Shown in pieces: positions 5,375 to 5,587 of a stretch of 5,587 nt of DNA. The notes below the pieces were generated by a model. It saw only the letters and a program-made list of their open reading frames with translations, was not told the origin of the DNA and made no database searches. Source of the stretch: Methanobacteriota archaeon (lineage in GTDB: Archaea; Thermoplasmatota; Poseidoniia; Poseidoniales; Thalassarchaeaceae). The DNA is taken from contig PBHZ01000008.1 in the NCBI GenBank assembly GCA_002719615.1, positions 24,932 through 30,518 on the forward strand, in the 5' to 3' direction. Each line of letters opens with the position of its first letter. Position 1 is the stretch's first letter. The position numbers and the translations under genes were made by a program.

Positions 5375-5587
5375 TAGCCAAAATGAAATATATCAAGAAA
5401 ACCAAGGGTGCTTCCCAAAATGATCCTTGGGTACTGATGAACCATTTTCTGAATAGTATAAGAAACCAAGTAGGACAGAATTGAGATATTTTTCAAGCCT
5501 AGGTTTAACCCAAAAAATATGGAGTATTTTTCTGAATGGTCTAGGAAATTTCGAAAGAATATAGGGATAGACTGTAATTTTCAATTT
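5375..5587. other. Gene-free window end with short imperfect repeats
   Basis: I see no supported gene in these 213 nt. A 21-bp segment (5445-5465) recurs at 5528-5548 with three mismatches, and AAGAAACCAAG-like words occur near 5394 and 5460. CCAAGG (5402-5407) and CCTTGG (5425-5430) form an inverted repeat with a 17-nt loop but no T-run follows, so it is a poor terminator. A 33-codon plus-strand frame (5383-5484, beginning MKYIKKTKGASQNDPW) starts just after the photolyase stop, and another frame (ATG 5519, MEYFSEWSRKF) is open at the window edge; neither has supporting features. Confidence 0.5.
5445..5548 (+). repeat. Pair of 21-bp imperfect direct repeats
   Basis: Copies at 5445-5465 and 5528-5548 both read TTTTCTGAAT followed by GT, TA and GAAA blocks, with differences A/G, A/C and A/G (18 of 21 identical). 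Start-to-start distance is 83 nt. The copies are not kept in one shared open frame across the whole region, so they look like DNA repeats or decayed sequence rather than protein repeats. Confidence 0.5.

Noticed and set aside
5402..5430. CCAAGG/CCTTGG inverted repeat as a rho-independent-type terminator for the photolyase gene
   Set aside because: The stem is 6 bp with a 17-nt loop and no T-run follows; termination there is not supported.
5393..5584. 63-codon minus-strand open frame at the window end
   Set aside because: No start signal, no recognisable domain, and the two DNA repeats fall in different frames within it, which argues against coding by this strand.
1..5587. CRISPR array, tRNA/rRNA genes, transposase or integrase
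   Set aside because: No regularly spaced repeats, no tRNA cloverleaf or rRNA-like block, and no transposase/integrase motif found on either strand.

Overview
The window is AT-rich (roughly one third G+C by eye) and carries four complete protein genes, no RNA genes, no CRISPR array and no recognisable mobile element. Genes lack good Shine-Dalgarno sites and instead have TATA-box-like A/T blocks about 30-65 nt upstream, and the gene set (NikR-like ribbon-helix-helix regulator, membrane-anchored S15 peptidase, CobW-type G3E GTPase, photolyase-family flavoprotein) fits a sunlit-ocean planktonic archaeon such as Marine Group II (Poseidoniales) or Marine Group III. That assignment is inference from style and content; no rRNA or other marker gene is present.

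Layout. Positions 51-482 (+): a NikR/CopG-type metal-responsive repressor, ending in tandem stops and a T-run. It converges, with only 11 nt between, on 494-2401 (-), a 635-residue (or 616-residue) S15/CocE-type alpha/beta hydrolase with an N-terminal membrane anchor. A 163-nt A/T-rich divergent promoter region (2402-2564) holds candidate TATA boxes for both directions and two short inverted repeats. Next come 2565-3752 (+), a COG0523/CobW G3E GTPase with an extra C-terminal SH3/Tudor-like domain, and, after 101 nt, 3854-5374 (+), a photolyase/cryptochrome-family protein with an unusual flavin and substrate pocket. The last 213 nt (5375-5587) hold no gene I can support, only short imperfect repeats.

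How the genes may work together. The regulator and the GTPase both belong to transition-metal homeostasis families (nickel/cobalt/zinc sensing and metal delivery), so the first 3.7 kb could be a small metal-related neighbourhood in which a metallopeptide or peptide-scavenging hydrolase happens to sit; the photolyase is a separate light/DNA-damage function. The points most worth a second look are the substituted catalytic residues of the photolyase, the HxC instead of HxH ligand pattern of the NikR-like protein, and the accessory domain on the GTPase.
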